Assembly (NCBI GenBank): GCA_024275415.1
Contig: JAJRZD010000034.1
Location: 16,849-80,848 of the forward strand
DNA length: 64,000 nucleotides
Direction: 5' to 3'
From: an archaeon
GTDB lineage: Archaea; Asgardarchaeota; Thorarchaeia; Thorarchaeales; Thorarchaeaceae
In this document: positions 43,522-52,858 of the stretch, in pieces
How positions within the stretch are numbered: the first letter of the stretch is position 1
How the letters are laid out: every line of letters begins with the position of its first letter
The notes under the pieces: generated by a model
Told to the model about the DNA's origin: nothing
The model's database searches: none
Seen by the model: only the letters and a program-made list of their open reading frames with translations
Translations under genes and position numbers: made by a program

Positions 43522-46500
43522 TTATATGGCCCAACGAATCGTGTCCTCAAGCGAGTCAGTAGTGGCAATCCAGCAGACTGAAACCCTGTCAGTTCTTGGA
43601 TAGTAAGATACACGTCTAGGAAAGAAGGAAACAGCAAAGCCCAATCCTTCGGCAAGGCGGCACTCGTCTCTGATGAGGTTATTGATTGACATATTCACGA
43701 CGTTAAGGAGGTTTGTGACAGTTTCGGCAATGGCAGGGTCGTTATCTTCCTGCAGTTCCTTAAGCTTATTGATAGACAGGGTGGACTTTGGGATCAAGCC
43801 TCTGATGGTCTTCCCCTCTTTCTTTATGAGTTCAATCTCCTCTTGTCCTATCATCGACTCCATATCATAGTGCTCCTTCTCCATATTGACATGGATGGCA
43901 TGGCTACGAGACCACATGAATCTCCCACGCCCGAAGCTTCCATCTTCGGGAATAAGCTCTTCAAGATAGGCGCGTTTGGACTCGTCTGACCAATCAACAT
44001 ACGTGGGAGGAAGTCCTGGGTTGTTGATGGTTTTGTTACCGGGAGTCATCCCGTCATCCAAAAGAACCAATCCAATCTGGCAATGGATATGAATGTCATA
44101 TTTGCCTTTGCGGTATTTAGGTTCGAGCAAAATAGTCCCAAACTCACTAATGGTATCCTGTACTCTCAGAATCCTTCCCATGTGTGCCTCGTTATACGCA
44201 ATTCGGCCAGTCGGCCATAGATGACAATCACTGATGACCACCGCCGTAAGCCTTGCCTTTAATATTTCAAGTTTTTTTCCTTCAGGAAACCGTGGATTCT
44301 TAATTCCTGCTCGTCCGCTTATTCCTGCTATCTTGACTACTAGTCCTTCGAGATTCGACAATCTTCTTCGGGAGCCATCAAGATACATCCTGATGATTTT
44401 CCCTTCGAGGCGAGTGCTGTAAACGTCGAGAGGTCGTTTCCTTGCGGGTTGTCCCTCGTCGTTATCCATGAACTGTCTGACAATCTCGTTGATGCGTGGC
44501 AAGTCCCTGCGTAGAGTCCCATTGAGTCCTAGTGTCTTCCGCAGTTGGTCGATTATCCTGACGACGTCGCCTCGATGTCTGAAATAGAAGAACTGATCCT
44601 CATAAGGTCGCACGAGTTCATCAGGTCTGTGCATGGGCACCCATGCGTACATCGTGTTCTCGACCAGCGCCAAACGAGCTCGCACATGGACAAGTCCGAG
44701 AGCAGATGAAAGGGAATCCTCTATCCGTTGTTTGTTTGCGCGAAGGTATTGCTCGATCTGCCTGATCCTACCGGTTTCAAGTTCAGGATACAAGATTGCA
44801 CGATAAAACCTCTCATTGACAGTAGGACTGTTTCTTATCATCTCTGCAATCGCAGAAACTAGATTCATCTGAGTGAGTTCTTTCGCGTTTTTGATGGTTT
44901 CAAGGGCATCGTGGACGAGATGTTTCTCTATCGTGTGGGCGGTTAGCGACTCAAAGAGGTCTAGACTTGTGGTGTCATACATTCTTTCGAGGGTGGCTCT
45001 GTCTATCTCTGGGTTGCTCTTCTGCCACCCACTGATGATACATTCTTCCTCATGCTTTCTGAGGTCTTTGATCTGAGCTGGTTCGATGGCATTCCACGAA
45101 TTGGTCACAAATCCCTTGCTGACGCCGTATTTTACCGCAATCTCATCGCGTTTCATGGAATGATCATCTTTGATTTGAAAGTACAGGTTGCTGAACATCT
45201 TCCTTTCCTCAAAGTCCCACCGTTCGCGCTCAGCAGGATGTTTCTTAATCAACCTCTCTACATCTTCCATAGACTCGATTCTGATATCAGGTGGTCCTCC
45301 ATGAACTGTTTCGAACATCCGCCTGAGTTCTCTATCCTGCAACCTCTCTATCAAGTCCGGGGGTTCGACGTTCTTCTTGTCTTTCAGTCTGCAATACTCT
45401 AAAGCATCCTTGTATTGCTCATCAAATCCTTTCTCCGCTTTCAAATCATAGTTCTGCTCAATCGCGCGCTCAAGATTCTTTACACAATGGATTTTCCAAG
45501 GCATAGCTTCGAGTCCTGTTCCCCCCACTGACTTGGAGATAATTCCTTTATCCTTTGACCGGGATACGTACTGACCTATCCCGTTCTGGTCCTGTTTCAT
45601 ATTCCTTATTCGAGAGGGGATGTCCCACCCCCGAAGCCAAAGTACAATCCTGTGGGAGCTGATTTTGTATTTCAGTGCTAGATTATGTATCTGATTCCGG
45701 TCGTAGAGTTCGACACCTTCTCGCACCCGGATTCTAATCTCATCTCTTCTACGCATCCCAATGATATCCAACCATGCCTGTAGATACCCAAGTTCGTCAG
45801 AGAATATCATGTCATCGAAAGCTACTCGGATTTCTTCCAATGACCTAGGATACCGTTGACTCTCGTACTCTCTCGCTGCCTGCATTAACCGATAGCGAAG
45901 CTCCCGCCGTACGATGTCATACACCCCTTCAGGAATCGACTCAAGATTAGCATACTCTTGGACCAGTTCGGGATTCAGCCCAATCTCCTCAGCCAGCTCC
46001 TTGACCTTCGCTTCGCTTTCAACACCTGATGTTTCCTCCGACAGGTGAACCCTGATGGTGATGAACTTGGAAACCAAGTTATCCTCTATCAGATGAGCTA
46101 CCTCATGCTTCTGTAGGATGTCCTCCCAGTCCTCTTGTGACTGTAACTCCGCGATGATCTGACGGATGTGCCGCTCCCTGTCATCTTCTGATAGAGAGTC
46201 CTCTATCTTATCAATCAACTCCCTGACCTTGCGCTCAGCCGCTTCCTCGGACGACTCGGGGATGCAGGAAGCAAGGATATATTCATGGTGCCTTCTTCGT
46301 TCCTGTTTCTTTTTTTCTTCTTGATTATCGAGTTCACTCTCTTCCTGTCGCATCGAATCACTCTGTTCGTACTCGCCCCTTTTCTCAATATTATGCCCCT
46401 TGGTGGTAGTCTGTTTTTTCTGCTCCCTTAGATGAGGGTGTTCGATGTCCACTTCTCCTGTATGATCATGTGGTTCTTCATTTGGATGATGTGTTGTGCC

Positions 46501-47253
46501 TATCCCTTCCACCGCTTCTTTGGAGTGATTATGTCCCTGCTGTTCGGTATCCCCCGTCAGTTTATCCTTTTTTGTAGGCATTTCGTTCTCAAGTACGGAC
46601 TCCGACTTTGTTTTACACGTTCTCGGCTCTCCCTCTTGTACTAAATACAACTGCCCAGTTCCCCCATCATAGGATGAGGTCTTCTCCTCAGTATGGGACT
46701 GTCCCGTGTCCGAGTCCGTGTTGTGTTCGTCCTTTTCCTCTTCAGACTCCTGCTCCTTTTTCTCTGCGTCCTCTGAGAGGGACTCCTCCATCTCGGATAC
46801 ATAGACCCCGCGCCACCGTTCCCTGACCTGCTCAGGGTCGATCCCGAACTCCTCCATCACATCGATGACACGCTGCTCGAACTCATCAAGAAGATCCTTG
46901 TCAGCCGTCCGTTCTCGTTCCTCTCGGGCTTTCTCCCGTCCAATCCCGATCCTTTGTCCCTCTTCCTTCGCCTCTAGCCCCTTCACCGCCTCACGGCCCC
47001 TCTTGCTGTCAGACACAGGTTCCTCGTTCACACGTTGGCCGACCCTCGCTCTTCCCCCATCACCACCATGCTCTTCTGCCTCGTGCCCATCATTGTCCTT
47101 TTGCTCTACTACTTCCTTCTCAGCCACCCTTCGTTCATACTTCTCCCGGAACTCCCTGACACGCCTGCTGATCTCATACTGGTATTCCTCGTATTCGCGG
47201 TCCTCTCGCCACTCGTCGTATTCCCTGCGGCGACTCCGCTCCCCTCCCTCCAT
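43522..47253 (-). CDS. Large charged multidomain protein of the ATPase island, unknown function
   Basis: 1,243 residues. Residues 1-340 are extremely rich in Glu, Lys and Arg, with long helical or disordered stretches. Two helix-turn-helix-like segments follow (N-L-A-L-K-Y-K-I-S-S-H-R-I-V-L-W near 530; I-A-V-K-Y-G-V-S-K-G-F-V near 735). The C-terminal third has two motifs resembling degenerate LAGLIDADG repeats (L-T-A-V-V-I-S-D-C-H-L-W near 1004; A-Y-L-E-E-L-I-P-E-D-G-S-F near 1094). It starts 9 bp after the stop of the HerA-like gene, an evident operon. GC is high at its 5' end and falls to about 47% afterwards. A 196-bp part of its 3' end is duplicated at 50666. Confidence 0.8.
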   Translation of the reverse strand: MEGGERSRRREYDEWREDREYEEYQYEISRRVREFREKYERRVAEKEVVEQKDNDGHEAEEHGGDGGRARVGQRVNEEPVSDSKRGREAVKGLEAKEEGQRIGIGREKAREERERTADKDLLDEFEQRVIDVMEEFGIDPEQVRERWRGVYVSEMEESLSEDAEKKEQESEEEKDEHNTDSDTGQSHTEEKTSSYDGGTGQLYLVQEGEPRTCKTKSESVLENEMPTKKDKLTGDTEQQGHNHSKEAVEGIGTTHHPNEEPHDHTGEVDIEHPHLREQKKQTTTKGHNIEKRGEYEQSDSMRQEESELDNQEEKKKQERRRHHEYILASCIPESSEEAAERKVRELIDKIEDSLSEDDRERHIRQIIAELQSQEDWEDILQKHEVAHLIEDNLVSKFITIRVHLSEETSGVESEAKVKELAEEIGLNPELVQEYANLESIPEGVYDIVRRELRYRLMQAAREYESQRYPRSLEEIRVAFDDMIFSDELGYLQAWLDIIGMRRRDEIRIRVREGVELYDRNQIHNLALKYKISSHRIVLWLRGWDIPSRIRNMKQDQNGIGQYVSRSKDKGIISKSVGGTGLEAMPWKIHCVKNLERAIEQNYDLKAEKGFDEQYKDALEYCRLKDKKNVEPPDLIERLQDRELRRMFETVHGGPPDIRIESMEDVERLIKKHPAERERWDFEERKMFSNLYFQIKDDHSMKRDEIAVKYGVSKGFVTNSWNAIEPAQIKDLRKHEEECIISGWQKSNPEIDRATLERMYDTTSLDLFESLTAHTIEKHLVHDALETIKNAKELTQMNLVSAIAEMIRNSPTVNERFYRAILYPELETGRIRQIEQYLRANKQRIEDSLSSALGLVHVRARLALVENTMYAWVPMHRPDELVRPYEDQFFYFRHRGDVVRIIDQLRKTLGLNGTLRRDLPRINEIVRQFMDNDEGQPARKRPLDVYSTRLEGKIIRMYLDGSRRRLSNLEGLVVKIAGISGRAGIKNPRFPEGKKLEILKARLTAVVISDCHLWPTGRIAYNEAHMGRILRVQDTISEFGTILLEPKYRKGKYDIHIHCQIGLVLLDDGMTPGNKTINNPGLPPTYVDWSDESKRAYLEELIPEDGSFGRGRFMWSRSHAIHVNMEKEHYDMESMIGQEEIELIKKEGKTIRGLIPKSTLSINKLKELQEDNDPAIAETVTNLLNVVNMSINNLIRDECRLAEGLGFAVSFFPRRVSYYPRTDRVSVCWIATTDSLEDTIRWAI
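43671..43866. repeat. Direct repeat, copy 1 (196 bp)
   Basis: Near the 3' end of the 1,243-residue gene. By my alignment 194 of 196 bases match copy 2 at 50666-50861; the differences are G/A in TTTCGGCAATGG and T/C in AAGCTTATTG. Same orientation, 6,995 bp apart. Confidence 0.92.
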
Positions 47254-47262
47254 CAGCCATCA

Positions 47263-50200
47263 CTACCTGTGGAACTCCAGGAGCCTTGAGATGACCTCTT
47301 TCGAGATGATCCCGTGCTCATTGGGGATGACCGTCCCGATCACCTGGGTCGCCACTTCGATGGTACGGGGGAGCCCTGATGCGCCCACGGCATCGTAGAC
47401 GAGCCCCGCGAAGGCGGCCAAGGCATCTCCTGAGCCTTCATCCAGGAACCTCTGTGCCGCTTCCATGAACTCAGGGTTTGTCAGGTACGCTCCTGTTGGT
47501 GCAATACTTGCCTTTCCCTGTCCTGGGACGTCCGTCCTATCCCTCGTGGCCAACCGTTTCATGAGCCCCTCGGGAAGGGGTTCATGTCGGGCAAGCTGCG
47601 GGTTCGCATCGTAGAAGGCGGACATGTGCGCTCGTATCGCATCACTCCCCAGATGTTCGGTATCTATCTGGTCATGGAACAAGAACGAGAGGGGGATCAT
47701 CTGCACGTTCTTGGGCTCCCGTGCCTCCTCGAGGTACACTACCGCTTCGCCCCGCTCCATCCCCCGGATGTGCTGGATCTGGGCATCGCTGCACCCGATA
47801 TGGCTCCCCAGCATGGCCATCGTTTCCCTGTCTTCCTTCAGTCGATGGAGGACCGCGTTGACAGGGAGCTTCACCACCTCGCTGGCAAGGGCACTGGGCA
47901 ACTGGTCGATGATGACCAGCCCGAGCCCTGTCCCGCCAAGGACCCTGAGCATCTCGACGAATGCATGGACTGCCTGTTGTCGTGCAGCGGAGTTCGCCTC
48001 ACCGTCAAGACTGTTTCTCCCCAGGACATAGTGCGCCTCCTCGAGGACCAGCAGGTTCTCCACCCGCTTGGACGGGTTGGCAAGCTTGTACTCGCTTATT
48101 GCTGCCGTCAGCATCCCCATGAGCAGGGCCGTGTCACTCTGGGACAATGCGTCCATCTCGATGATGGTGGGATGGGAGAGGAGTCCAGGTATCGAGATGC
48201 CCTCTGAGGTGTTGAACATCCCGACCAAAGAGGGCTTCCGCAGGAGCGACCTTACTCTGGCTACCAGTGCCCCGTAGAAGTTCTTGTTCACCTCCTCGTC
48301 GTAGTTCAGCTCCTTGCCGAAGGTGAGGACTCCCTCAACGATGTCCTCAAAGAGGATGGGGTGTCCCCGTTCGCCGGACTCGATGTCCCAGCCGCAGTTG
48401 GCATAGGTTGAGTACACCCAGTCCTCGACGTGCATGGAGATGACCCTGTCATTGGGCAACCAGAGGGTGAGGACCTGTACTACCCTGTCCACCCACTTCC
48501 GCAGTGGGACCTTTGGCGGGGGCTCCCAGAAGTTCAGCTTGAACCCGGCTACAGTATCATCTCCCGCCGTGAAGACCCGGATGCCGGGGAAGACCCTCAT
48601 GAGGGTTCTCCACTCGTACGCCTTCGAGGGGACCAGCACCACAGGGTTCAGCCCCATGCTGATGGCCTGCCCGATGAGGCTCATTGCGCTCCAGGTCTTC
48701 CCTGAGCGGGTGGTCCCAAGGACGAGGAGGTGCCCGTCGTAGTACTGGGTGCCAGAGGTCAGGAACTTCCCTGATAGCACCGTCCCGTTCTCGTCTATCG
48801 GGTTGCCATAGTAGAGGGACCTTGCCCGCCCCTTCCACCGCACGCCCGTCGGGACGTCACATCTGAAGACCTTCCGTTCCTCCTGTGGGCGAGCCTCTTT
48901 AGCAGTGGTCTGGGTCGAGGTGGAGAACCGTTCGCGAGCGGTCACCCTGATCCCCATGTCTGTCTGCGGGAGGACGAGATAGTTCGCCACCTCCCGCAGG
49001 GTCAGTCGTGTGGGGGAACCTATGGGGAACCCGGACAGCAGCCTGTCAAGGTCCTTCTTACGATGGAACGTCCTGACCTTGAAGGGGTCCTGTTCCTGCC
49101 CGGGAGCGACGGAACCCATGATGGCGCTTGCCAGCCTACGGGCAGCCGTATCCGCGCACTCCAGAGTACTGTCGCAAGATGCCACCATGACCGTGGTGTT
49201 GCACAGGTCCCGTTCGTTGAGGCGTTCCAGCTCCCGCGCCAGTCGTGATGCCTTGGCAAGTTCCTTCGGGTCCACTACCCGCTTTGATTCCTGCCTGTCA
49301 CCGTGAAGAAGGCTCGACCGTTCCCGGGTCACGGTGGTCTCTGAGGACTGGACTGCCTTCTTGTACCTGTCCTGCAGGGACGCGACCTCCCTAGTACTGA
49401 CGGTGGTCGGTTCCACGAACACCTGTACCATGGCATTGTCCAGTCCCTGCAGCACGCCAATGGGGGCGGACATGGGTGCCGTGACCTGCTCCTCGCCAGT
49501 GATAGGAGTAGGGATCCCTGAGACCTCCACAGCCACGCAGGCCATGTCCTCTTGAAGGCACAACCCTTCATACCCTTTGACCTTTGTGAGCCTGAACCCC
49601 TTGAGATTGCTCAGGAGGGTGTCTTGCATCAACACCATCTGCACCCCAAGACGCACAGAGTCCTTCGCCCACGTCAGGAACATGACCCTGGTGACAGAGT
49701 CCTTCCGTAAGAACAACAGGCTGAAGGGGACATCACTGGAGCCCAGGTGACGGACGATGTTGAGGAAGCTTGCTGACACGTCCTGTCGGGTCTCCTTCGC
49801 GTCAGCAGGGAACGCATAGTCCCTTGGGATCTCCGTGACCTCGAAGCCCATGATGGGAGGTGGTGCCCGTGAGGGGCGTTTTGGGACACGGAGCGGTGAG
49901 ATGGTCTTCCTGGACGTCGTGACAAGCCCGGGCAAGAGAACCCTCTTTGAACGGGATGTCCGTGAGTCCCAGAGGCAGGTGACGAGGGCCGCCCCGATGC
50001 CGACCACCGCAATAAGCAGGTTCGCAGCATTACCGACCAGCGGTATCGGGATGAAAGAGAGGACTACTACAAGCCCCACCAAGATGGCCCCTGCGGCGAT
50101 CATGGCCCCTGCGAGCAACGAGTAGAGCCATACCCGGGGCTTTCGCCCGAAGAGCAATGCTGTTGCGCCGATGAAGAAGGTGACCGTTGCAAGGAGGGAG

Positions 50201-50346
50201 CTGGGGCTCCCTATCGAGGAAGGGACGAACCTCACAAGGTATAGTAACCACAGGACACAATAGGACGGTATGAAGGTGAGGAGCACCAGGAGGACGAGCT
50301 TGAAGAGCAAGACCACCAGTGAGTTAGGACGATCCGAATCTGTCAA
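47263..50346 (-). CDS. HerA/VirB4-type membrane-anchored ATPase
   Basis: 1,027 residues. Four N-terminal membrane spans (about 9-38, 48-67, 72-100, 106-126) precede a soluble region and an FtsK/HerA/VirB4-superfamily ATPase. Walker A is L-G-T-T-R-S-G-K-T-W (about 540), Walker B is L-L-V-L-E-E-A-H (about 765), then V-I-I-D-Q-L-P-S. The architecture suits a membrane DNA-translocation pump (conjugation VirB4/TraC-like or archaeal CedB-like). GC is far above its surroundings (40 of 60 bases in the line from 47881 against 28 of 60 in glyA), which suggests foreign origin. No pilus, relaxase or integrase gene is visible. Confidence 0.82.
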   Translation of the reverse strand: MTDSDRPNSLVVLLFKLVLLVLLTFIPSYCVLWLLYLVRFVPSSIGSPSSLLATVTFFIGATALLFGRKPRVWLYSLLAGAMIAAGAILVGLVVVLSFIPIPLVGNAANLLIAVVGIGAALVTCLWDSRTSRSKRVLLPGLVTTSRKTISPLRVPKRPSRAPPPIMGFEVTEIPRDYAFPADAKETRQDVSASFLNIVRHLGSSDVPFSLLFLRKDSVTRVMFLTWAKDSVRLGVQMVLMQDTLLSNLKGFRLTKVKGYEGLCLQEDMACVAVEVSGIPTPITGEEQVTAPMSAPIGVLQGLDNAMVQVFVEPTTVSTREVASLQDRYKKAVQSSETTVTRERSSLLHGDRQESKRVVDPKELAKASRLARELERLNERDLCNTTVMVASCDSTLECADTAARRLASAIMGSVAPGQEQDPFKVRTFHRKKDLDRLLSGFPIGSPTRLTLREVANYLVLPQTDMGIRVTARERFSTSTQTTAKEARPQEERKVFRCDVPTGVRWKGRARSLYYGNPIDENGTVLSGKFLTSGTQYYDGHLLVLGTTRSGKTWSAMSLIGQAISMGLNPVVLVPSKAYEWRTLMRVFPGIRVFTAGDDTVAGFKLNFWEPPPKVPLRKWVDRVVQVLTLWLPNDRVISMHVEDWVYSTYANCGWDIESGERGHPILFEDIVEGVLTFGKELNYDEEVNKNFYGALVARVRSLLRKPSLVGMFNTSEGISIPGLLSHPTIIEMDALSQSDTALLMGMLTAAISEYKLANPSKRVENLLVLEEAHYVLGRNSLDGEANSAARQQAVHAFVEMLRVLGGTGLGLVIIDQLPSALASEVVKLPVNAVLHRLKEDRETMAMLGSHIGCSDAQIQHIRGMERGEAVVYLEEAREPKNVQMIPLSFLFHDQIDTEHLGSDAIRAHMSAFYDANPQLARHEPLPEGLMKRLATRDRTDVPGQGKASIAPTGAYLTNPEFMEAAQRFLDEGSGDALAAFAGLVYDAVGASGLPRTIEVATQVIGTVIPNEHGIISKEVISRLLEFHR

Positions 50347-50665
50347 TGGTCCACCCCCCGGAGTGGCAGTGTCGGATTGGCCTTTTCCTCATAGTCGGGA
50401 CATGACATCAGTATCAGATATGTAGTACATCTAGAGAATATCTATCTTTGTACAGGACGAGATTGGACATGATAATGGCGATATGGTGTATATGAGCACT
50501 CTATGCATATATTATCAAAAATTACGTGTTAATAACTTATTATTACATAATAGAAGACCTATACGATAGTATTCGTCATAAAAACACCTCAAAGTTTAAC
50601 AAACATGGGTCTTTTTGAGAGTGCTATTTGGAACTAAGCGACTACTCTCCAGCCGTACTCATCAG
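50347..50665. other. AT-rich gap upstream of the HerA-like gene
   Basis: Strongly AT-rich from about 50400 to 50600, in contrast to the GC-rich ATPase gene. It probably holds the island promoter on the minus strand. No tRNA, integrase fragment or clear repeated iterons seen; an origin cannot be excluded. Confidence 0.4.
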
Positions 50666-51044
50666 TGATGAGGTTATTGATTGACATATTCACGACGTTA
50701 AGGAGGTTTGTGACAGTTTCAGCAATGGCAGGGTCGTTATCTTCCTGCAGTTCCTTAAGCCTATTGATAGACAGGGTGGACTTTGGGATCAAGCCTCTGA
50801 TGGTCTTCCCCTCTTTCTTTATGAGTTCAATCTCCTCTTGTCCTATCATCGACTCCATATCGGGAAGGTTTTCAGCTGTATCATAGAGATTCCGAGAAGC
50901 TGGTGAGGCGCTACAAGTGCGGGACAAGAGGTCTGGTGACACCAGATGAAAGATAGAATTGATGCTCAAGGCGGTACACAAAACGGAACATGCGACCTTC
51001 CTCTTATGGTTCGATTCACGAGTTTTGCAACAGATTTCGCTCAC
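50634..51044 (-). pseudogene. Truncated duplicate of the 1,243-residue gene's C-terminal region
   Basis: This 136-codon frame joins an unrelated N-terminal stretch to a copy of D-M-E-S-M-I-G-Q-E-E...N-M-S-I-N-N-L-I of the large island protein (one residue differs, Lys to Arg). It then ends T-D-E-Y-G-W-R-V-V-A instead of the longer native tail. The homologous part equals the 196-bp repeat. It is probably a non-functional remnant, or a spare tail segment. Confidence 0.7.
50666..50861. repeat. Direct repeat, copy 2 (196 bp)
   Basis: Partner of 43671-43866, about 99% identical, on the far side of the HerA-like gene. Recombination between the copies would release a circle of 6,995 bp carrying the ATPase gene and nearly all of the large gene. 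Confidence 0.92.
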
Positions 51045-51091
51045 AAAACTGATTTATATTTCATTGCTGCTCTTTTTGTTTCGTGGTTTGA

Positions 51092-51895
51092 ATGGAATAT
51101 CCCGGTACTGAGCGAGTGATAGCAAGAGCTTCCTGCCGTTCCAACAACCTGCCTGGAGATATTATTGTCACCAACCTTGGCGTGTCTTTTGAGAGATCAA
51201 CCGGTTTTTTAAGGACGGGGCGGATGAGAGCTCATCATTTCACGTTTGACGAGATTCACAATATCCGGCTTGAATCCAAGGGCATTGCTGGATCTCTCAC
51301 AGGCAGTGTGATTCTTGCGATTGACCACAGATCTCGCACGTTCGGCACTCGTACAACACGTTATCATATGCAAAAGAATGATGCGAATCGGATACTTCGT
51401 GCACTCAAGTACGTACATGAGAGAAAAGATGCTCCACGACAACTTGAGATGCTACTATTGCGTCTGATTAAACCCCATGGAAAAGTAGACCTCAGACACA
51501 TCTCTACTATGAGCAATGTCCGAGAGGTTGTTGCCAGAGTTCGAGGGATTAATCAAACTCAATTATGGGATGCAGATTCGTTTGCGACTGTGAGGAACGT
51601 TGTTGCTGGACTTATCGCAGATGGTCGTCTTGATGGCATAATCAATGAGAACCACGAATATGTTCCCAGCACAATGATCACTCGCAAATCTGTCGAATAT
51701 CAAATCGTACTTGATTTTGCCACAATACTTGCCCAACTCAAGACTAAAGGAATAGTTCTTCAATCTTTAGAATGCCCCTCCTGCAAAGGACAGTTGGAAT
51801 ATCCAAAGGACGGAAGCAGCACAACATGCACGTTTTGTGGAGCCACCATTGCAGCCTTTGATATTTTCGAGAAATTCAAAGGACTGCTCTCCTAG
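51092..51895 (+). CDS. PH-like domain, winged-helix and zinc-ribbon protein
   Basis: 267 residues. Residues 1-110 look like a GRAM/PH-type barrel (I-I-V-T-N-L-G-V-S-F-E-R-S...F-T-F-D-E-I-H-N-I-R-L). The middle (110-190) resembles a winged helix (V-V-A-G-L-I-A-D-G-R-L-D-G-I-I). The C-terminus is a zinc ribbon C-P-S-C...C-T-F-C followed by an amphipathic helix. PH-like folds bind lipids or proteins in eukaryotic membrane traffic; the combination is not one I know. AT-rich promoter-like DNA lies upstream. Confidence 0.6.
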   Translation: MEYPGTERVIARASCRSNNLPGDIIVTNLGVSFERSTGFLRTGRMRAHHFTFDEIHNIRLESKGIAGSLTGSVILAIDHRSRTFGTRTTRYHMQKNDANRILRALKYVHERKDAPRQLEMLLLRLIKPHGKVDLRHISTMSNVREVVARVRGINQTQLWDADSFATVRNVVAGLIADGRLDGIINENHEYVPSTMITRKSVEYQIVLDFATILAQLKTKGIVLQSLECPSCKGQLEYPKDGSSTTCTFCGATIAAFDIFEKFKGLLS

Positions 51896-52112
51896 TACAA
51901 TCGTCCAGGCTCCACACCATCTTGGAATATTGACTCCAATAATGTCACACCAAATCAACCTCTTGACCATGAAAGGTTGTCAAAATGGCAGGCGATTGCG
52001 GCTTGTGAGGCTGTTCGTGTCCACGCTGAGTCAAACCTGCCATCAGAACCCCAATTTTGTAATTACAAAAGCTCTTATCGTTTCAGTCCAAAGTCATCAT
52101 GAGTGTGGGGTT

Positions 52113-52661
52113 GTGAGAGTCGAGGTAGATGTTTCAGAGATTCCTGACTGGTGTTACTATATTGACGAGAAGTGCAAGGAACTTGAGGAACAACTGAAGG
52201 AATATCTAGTATACTGCGAGTATGGCGTAAGGCGTATGCATATGGCAGATGACTGGACAGATGATCCCTATGTCCTTTTACAACCGATTGGCGAAGAAGC
52301 ACTCATGCTTGAGTCATGGGAATTCGAGGCTTTGAGTCCCTCAGAGATCCTCCTCCTCATTGAATATGAATCTGAAACATATGTGTTTGATGTCATCGAG
52401 TATGCATTATTGTGCTTGTTCATAGCGGGTATGCTCATGCTTGGCATTCCTGCTGTCTTTCTTGTTCCACAACTGGTCATGGGTTTGGCGGATCCCTTCC
52501 TTTTATCTATCATTCAATTATCTACTCTCATCCTAATCATTTCAGCAACTCTTTATTCTCGGAAACATGGATCTCGAAAAGCAAAGACAGCTCATCAGAG
52601 AGTTCATCACGAGAGATTCACACTACGTAGATGTCTTGCAAAGGCTTGCAGCCTTACCTGA
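52113..52661 (+). CDS. Two-span membrane protein, unknown function
   Basis: About 182 residues from a GTG giving M-R-V-E-V-D-V-S-E-I-P-D-W-C. A soluble acidic N-terminal domain is followed by two membrane spans (roughly residues 102-124 and 128-150) and a basic tail. The frame is open back to 51837, but that part overlaps the preceding gene and looks non-coding. The basic tail overlaps the next small ORF in another frame, so the exact 3' end is uncertain. Confidence 0.5.
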   Translation: MRVEVDVSEIPDWCYYIDEKCKELEEQLKEYLVYCEYGVRRMHMADDWTDDPYVLLQPIGEEALMLESWEFEALSPSEILLLIEYESETYVFDVIEYALLCLFIAGMLMLGIPAVFLVPQLVMGLADPFLLSIIQLSTLILIISATLYSRKHGSRKAKTAHQRVHHERFTLRRCLAKACSLT

Positions 52662-52734
52662 GGTTGCCGAGTGGAAGCGACGCGAATATGAACGAATCTT
52701 GCGATCCATAACGAATGCGATGGCAGAAACCTAG
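52567..52734 (+). CDS. Small charged ORF overlapping the membrane protein
   Basis: 55 codons beginning M-D-L-E-K-Q-R-Q-L-I-R-E-F and including V-L-Q-R-L-A-A-L-P-E-V-A-E-W-K-R-R-E-Y: a plausible amphipathic helical protein. It overlaps the previous gene by 95 bp in a different frame. Either a small partner or evidence of a frameshift at the end of that gene. Confidence 0.4.
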   Translation: MDLEKQRQLIREFITRDSHYVDVLQRLAALPEVAEWKRREYERILRSITNAMAET

Positions 52735-52858
52735 TTATCTGATTCAGCCTTTGTACGAAGATGGAATTTCTCTCCAGTTCTCATGCAAAGCCCCTCTGAA
52801 ACAGCTTGCCTATCATGTCTTTGTTTCTAACTAAGGAACACTAATCTGATTGCCTATC

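Noticed and set aside
47584-48207. 207-codon plus-strand frame inside the HerA-like gene
   Set aside because: High GC produces long antisense frames; the minus strand carries clear Walker motifs.
50400-50630. AT-rich gap as a replication origin
   Set aside because: No repeated origin-recognition boxes and no Orc1/Cdc6 or Rep gene nearby; a promoter region explains it equally well.
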